19,261 nucleotides of DNA, from the NCBI GenBank assembly GCA_021798635.1, contig JAJZGH010000067.1, positions 1 to 19,261 of the forward strand, in the 5' to 3' direction. How positions within the stretch are numbered: the first letter of the stretch is position 1; the number at the start of each line of letters is the position of its first letter. The stretch comes from Planctomycetota bacterium (GTDB taxonomy: Bacteria > Planctomycetota > Phycisphaerae > WQYP01). The translations under genes and the position numbers were made by a program. Of this stretch, positions 15,832-19,261 are shown piece by piece. Below the pieces are notes generated by a model. The model saw only the letters and a list, made by a program, of their open reading frames with translations. It did no database searches and was not told where the DNA came from.

Positions 15832-17325
15832 ATGAACGTATTATTGCTTTACCCGGAATTTCCCGAGACTTTCTGGAGTCTCAAACATGCCTTGCGATTT
15901 GTGCGAAAGCGCGCGGTCATCCCTCCGTTAGGCCTCTTGACCGTCGCCGCGATGCTGCCCCCGCAGTGGAATAAACGGATGGTGGACTTGAATGTCCATT
16001 CGTTGTCAAACGCCGACCTGGCCTGGGCCGACCTTGTAATGATCAGCGGCATGGTCGTACAGCGCGAATCAGCCAAGGCTCTGATAGCCCGTTGTAAAGC
16101 GGCCGGCCGCACCATTGTCGCGGGCGGACCGTTGTTCAGCTACGAATATGAACTCTTCGATCAGGTGGACCACTTCGTACTCGATGAAGCGGAATTGTCG
16201 TTACCACCATTCCTGGCAGATTTGCAACAGGGAACGGCTCGGCGATTGTATCGCGCCCAGGGCTTCGCCGATCTTCACACGACACCGGTTCCGCTCTGGG
16301 AACTGGCGGACCTTCGCTATTACGCCTGCACCGGAATTCAGTTTTCGCGCGGTTGCCCCTTCGACTGTGATTTTTGCAACGTGACAGCCATGTTTGGCCG
16401 CCGTCCACGCACCAAGACCTCCGCCCAAATACGCGCTGAACTCGAGACGCTCTATCGGTGTGGATGGCGCGACGGTATTTTCTTCGTTGATGACAACCTG
16501 ATCGGCAATAAGCGAGAACTCAAGCATGACTTGCTGCCAGTGCTGGTCCAGTGGCAAAAGGAACGTGGCCCCTTTACTTTCAACACTCAGGTTTCAATCA
16601 ACCTGGCCGATGATCCGCAACTGATGGCCGCTATGGCGGGGGCGGGTTTTGATACCGTCTTCATCGGCATTGAAACACCGGATAATTCCAGCTTGGCGGA
16701 ATGTTCAAAAAGCCAGAACCGTAATCGAGATCTGGTGGCGGATGTAAAACGTCTCCACCGCGCGGGACTTCAGGTGCAAGGTGGATTTATTGTAGGCTTT
16801 GACAGTGATCAGCCCAGTATTTTCCAGCGGCAAATCGACTTCATACAGAACAGCGGAATCATGACTGCCATGGTGGGGCGGCTTCAAGCCATTCCAGGCA
16901 CCCGGCTCTATGCGCGGATGAATTTGGCACACCGCGTCATCGGAACCGCCACGGGCGATAATGTGGACGGAACTTCCAACATCGTGCCGGCCGGCAATGA
17001 GCAGGCATTACAGCAGGGATATCAGACCATCCTGCGGTCCATCTATTCTTCCAAGCAATACTACCGCAGACTGCGTACTTTTCTTAAAGAGTACCACGCA
17101 CCGCCCGTGCAGACGCGCTTGACGTTGCGGCGTGTGCTGGCCGGTGCGCTGGCCACCTGGCGACTGGGATTTGTCAGCAAAGAACGCTTTGACTACTGGA
17201 GAATGCTGCTCTGGACGAGCTTGCATCGGCCACGAAATTTGCCGCTGGCTATTCAACTGATTATCTGCGGTTACCACTACCGCCGAATCTCCGAACGGCT
17301 GGTTCCGGGAGGTCTGAAATCCTGA
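15832..17325 (+). CDS. B12-binding-domain radical SAM enzyme, product unknown
   Basis: A 497-residue protein starting at the ATG at 15832, with GGAG (15820-15823) eight bases upstream; the frame extends slightly further up but the family begins MNVLLLYPEFP. Residues 1 to about 150 form a cobalamin-binding-type Rossmann domain (PPLGLLTVAAMLP, AGRTIVAGGPLFS). The radical SAM cluster is Cys175, Cys179 and Cys182 in SRGCPFDCDFCNVTAMFGRR. FFVDDNLIGNK and FIGIETPD are typical barrel motifs. The C-terminal part (about 370-490) looks like DUF4070, basic and partly hydrophobic. This architecture is shared with lipid-modifying methylases such as HpnP, but nothing here fixes the substrate. It is separated by 240 bp from recG and appears to stand alone. 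Confidence 0.85.
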   Translation: MNVLLLYPEFPETFWSLKHALRFVRKRAVIPPLGLLTVAAMLPPQWNKRMVDLNVHSLSNADLAWADLVMISGMVVQRESAKALIARCKAAGRTIVAGGPLFSYEYELFDQVDHFVLDEAELSLPPFLADLQQGTARRLYRAQGFADLHTTPVPLWELADLRYYACTGIQFSRGCPFDCDFCNVTAMFGRRPRTKTSAQIRAELETLYRCGWRDGIFFVDDNLIGNKRELKHDLLPVLVQWQKERGPFTFNTQVSINLADDPQLMAAMAGAGFDTVFIGIETPDNSSLAECSKSQNRNRDLVADVKRLHRAGLQVQGGFIVGFDSDQPSIFQRQIDFIQNSGIMTAMVGRLQAIPGTRLYARMNLAHRVIGTATGDNVDGTSNIVPAGNEQALQQGYQTILRSIYSSKQYYRRLRTFLKEYHAPPVQTRLTLRRVLAGALATWRLGFVSKERFDYWRMLLWTSLHRPRNLPLAIQLIICGYHYRRISERLVPGGLKS

Positions 17326-17705
17326 AAAGCACCGCATCGGCCTTGATGGCCGCTTACCGCAGCCCGTCGGCACCGATGTTGGCGACCCGGGCCGGATTGG
17401 AAATACGTAACTGCGCCGGAAAAGTATAGAGCGTACCGTAGTGAATCTATTCGCTGGCATTCTTAAAAATCCATGCGATACTATTGAGGCGAATGAATGA
17501 CCGCTCTGTCCGGCGGTGCCGGGCATAAGGGGCAAGTGTCAGCAGGGGTATGGGTTGCAATCGACGCGCCACGGAAAATGATTTCCCGAATTCTCTGTAA
17601 GGTTGATCGCCGTGGGTGAATCGTGCCACTGGGCGATGACCCATAACGATCCGCAAGTAGCGATTAGCCGGACGCTCAAGAGGTAAAAGAAAAGGAAACT
17701 CTTCG
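17326..17705 (+). other. 380-bp intergenic region before the second GH2 gene
   Basis: I see no convincing gene here. Just after the radical SAM stop, CGGCC-TTGAT-GGCCG (17338-17352) forms a perfect 5-bp stem without a T-tract, at best a weak terminator. A minus-strand frame at 17447-17656 has no family features. No strong sigma-70 promoter for the GH2 gene is visible. AAGGAAA at about 17691-17697 is its probable ribosome site. Confidence 0.5.
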
Positions 17706-19261
17706 ATGTCAAAGAACAGGAAATTTCACATAGTGCCCTCCGCGCCCAGTAGCATATCGGATTGTTTAACGATCAGACGAGAGCGATTATGTTGGGGTAA
17801 GGTTGTCATAGCCTCACTATTGGTCTTGGCCGTCTTGATCCTGGTGCCACACAGCGCTGCAGCTTCGCCGCGGTCGCGCATGAACTTGGATTTTCATTGG
17901 CGGTGGCATCGGGCGAGCAGCCCATCTCCCGTTTCGGCGGTCAATGCCTCCTGGCGCAAAGTTCAGATTCCCAATGATTATATTGTCCGGGGCAAATTTT
18001 CTCGCCACGCCAACAGGGGGCACGGATCGCTGGCGGTTTATCCCGCCTGGTATCAACGCACTTTTACGCTGCCCGCTTCGGATAAGGGTAAAATGCTATG
18101 GCTCTATTTTGAAGGCGTATACCGCGATGCGCATGTCTATATCAATGGCCGCCTGGTGGGCAAACACCCCGGCGGATATACCGGCTTTCGCTTGAATATC
18201 ACAAAGTTTGTTCATTTCAATACAGCCAATACACTGGCGGTGTATGTCAATCCAACTTTTTTTGAAGGCTGGTGGTATGAAGGCGGCGGCATTGACCGCA
18301 ATGTCTGGTTAATTGCCAAACGTCATTTGCATATCACGCGGTACGGTACGTATGTGATCAGCAAGGTGCCGGGGCCTATTCATTATGGCTCGGCGATGGG
18401 GGATCATGCCGATGCGAATTTGACAATTCAAACCACGGTTACCAATGCTCGCTCTCATGCCGCGGTATTTTCGATTGTTTCAACCATTCTCAATCCCTCC
18501 GGCCACGCGGTAGCCACCGTGCGCACTGCAGAAACGCTTTCCGCGGGGCAGCACGCCACGTTTAATCAGCACACCTCCCTGGCGCATGCGGCTCTGTGGA
18601 GCCTGCACCACACCAATTTGTACAAACTTCATACGATCATTGAATCCGACGGTCAAACGGCGGATGCCAAATACACCACCTTCGGTATTCGCACGCTTCG
18701 TTTTGATCCCGCGAACGGCTTTTTTCTTGACGGCAAACGCGTGGAAATAAAAGGTGAATGCAACCATGCCGATTTTCCCGCCGTCGGCATCGGGGCACCG
18801 AATAATCTCTGGTGGTGGCGCGTGATGATGTTGAAAAAGGAACTCCACGCCAATGCGTACCGGACGTCGCATAATCCCGTTTCGCCGGCCTTTTATCGCG
18901 CCTGCGATCATCTGGGTATGCTGGTCATGGATGAAAATCGCCATCCGACCGATACGCAGAATCCCAAAGCTGCTGTGGGCGAGCCTTACAACAATATGTC
19001 AGCCATTAAGTTTCTGATTCTCCGCGACCGTAATCACCCCAGTGTGATTATGTGGTCCATGTGTAATGAGGAATGGAAGATTCAGGCTACCAAATATGGC
19101 GAAAAAGTTTTCCGCGCGTTGATGCATGAAGTCCATAAATATGACCGCACCCGGCCGATTACCTGTGCCATGAATGGTGGTTATCCGCATGGCTTTACTC
19201 ATGTGGAAAATTTGCAGGGCATCAATTACAACCCCGGGGCTTATGCGTGGATGCATAAACT
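17706..19261 (+). CDS. GH2 beta-galactosidase-like glycoside hydrolase, partial (runs off right edge)
   Basis: An open frame from the ATG at 17706 (AAGGAAA upstream) to the end of the window, 518 codons without a stop. It begins with a Sec-like signal: a long basic n-region, then a hydrophobic stretch at about 33-47 and an AAAS cleavage-like site. The sugar-binding domain (WWYEGGGIDRNVW), the Ig-like domain and the first two thirds of the TIM barrel follow. The predicted acid/base is Glu455 in WSMCNEEW; the nucleophile would lie beyond the window. It aligns along its length with the GH2 enzyme at 1045-3513: shared YPAWYQR/YPAWYRR, FEGVYRDAHVY, MLVMDENR and HKYDRTRPITCAMN. It lacks the Tat motif and part of the region before IPNDYIVRGK. 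It is probably a diverged duplicate with a related extracytoplasmic role. Confidence 0.9.
   Translation, partial: MSKNRKFHIVPSAPSSISDCLTIRRERLCWGKVVIASLLVLAVLILVPHSAAASPRSRMNLDFHWRWHRASSPSPVSAVNASWRKVQIPNDYIVRGKFSRHANRGHGSLAVYPAWYQRTFTLPASDKGKMLWLYFEGVYRDAHVYINGRLVGKHPGGYTGFRLNITKFVHFNTANTLAVYVNPTFFEGWWYEGGGIDRNVWLIAKRHLHITRYGTYVISKVPGPIHYGSAMGDHADANLTIQTTVTNARSHAAVFSIVSTILNPSGHAVATVRTAETLSAGQHATFNQHTSLAHAALWSLHHTNLYKLHTIIESDGQTADAKYTTFGIRTLRFDPANGFFLDGKRVEIKGECNHADFPAVGIGAPNNLWWWRVMMLKKELHANAYRTSHNPVSPAFYRACDHLGMLVMDENRHPTDTQNPKAAVGEPYNNMSAIKFLILRDRNHPSVIMWSMCNEEWKIQATKYGEKVFRALMHEVHKYDRTRPITCAMNGGYPHGFTHVENLQGINYNPGAYAWMHK

Noticed and set aside
15832..17325. Assignment as hopanoid C-2 methylase HpnP
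   Set aside because: The domain architecture is shared, but no HpnP-specific feature or hopanoid gene neighbour is visible, so only the broad family is claimed.

Overview
The window looks like chromosome from a Planctomycetota-type bacterium, most likely a Phycisphaerae-like lineage; this placement is an inference. It rests on a secreted GloVer-repeat protein, Tat-exported glycoside hydrolases of family GH2 and GH27 (the latter with an NPCBM domain), a K+-independent-type H+-pyrophosphatase, RNase Y, and weak or absent Shine-Dalgarno sequences on several genes. Verrucomicrobiota cannot be excluded from the sequence alone.

Layout. Positions 1-1044 are a decayed accessory patch. It holds a GloVer-repeat secreted protein cut short next to what looks like an insertion-sequence end, a short coding remnant, and the frameshifted C-terminal piece of an IS630-family transposase. 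Positions 1045-5659 (minus strand) form a two-gene carbohydrate operon: a GH27 alpha-galactosidase (NPCBM + Ig-like + catalytic domain) followed by a GH2 beta-galactosidase-like enzyme, both with twin-arginine signals. Divergent from it begins a block of core genes: mnmE, then (minus strand) an AbiEii-type nucleotidyltransferase toxin with a small non-AbiEi partner, then hppA. About 850 bp without a recognisable gene but rich in inverted repeats follow, then rny and recG, which are closely spaced. Next is a B12-binding radical SAM enzyme of unknown product. The window ends inside a second GH2 gene, which runs off the right edge and is clearly a paralogue of the first.

How the genes fit together. 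The GH27/GH2 pair probably removes alpha- and beta-linked galactose (or related sugars) from plant or microbial glycans outside the cytoplasm. The second GH2, at the other side of the core-gene block, is a diverged copy with a Sec-like rather than a Tat signal. mnmE (tRNA wobble modification), hppA (PPi-driven proton pumping), rny (mRNA turnover) and recG (fork and recombination repair) are housekeeping genes with no obvious joint pathway. The best candidates for under-described biology are the toxin pair with its unusual small partner, the hairpin-rich region upstream of rny, and the orphan B12-radical SAM enzyme. I saw no CRISPR array, tRNA or rRNA.
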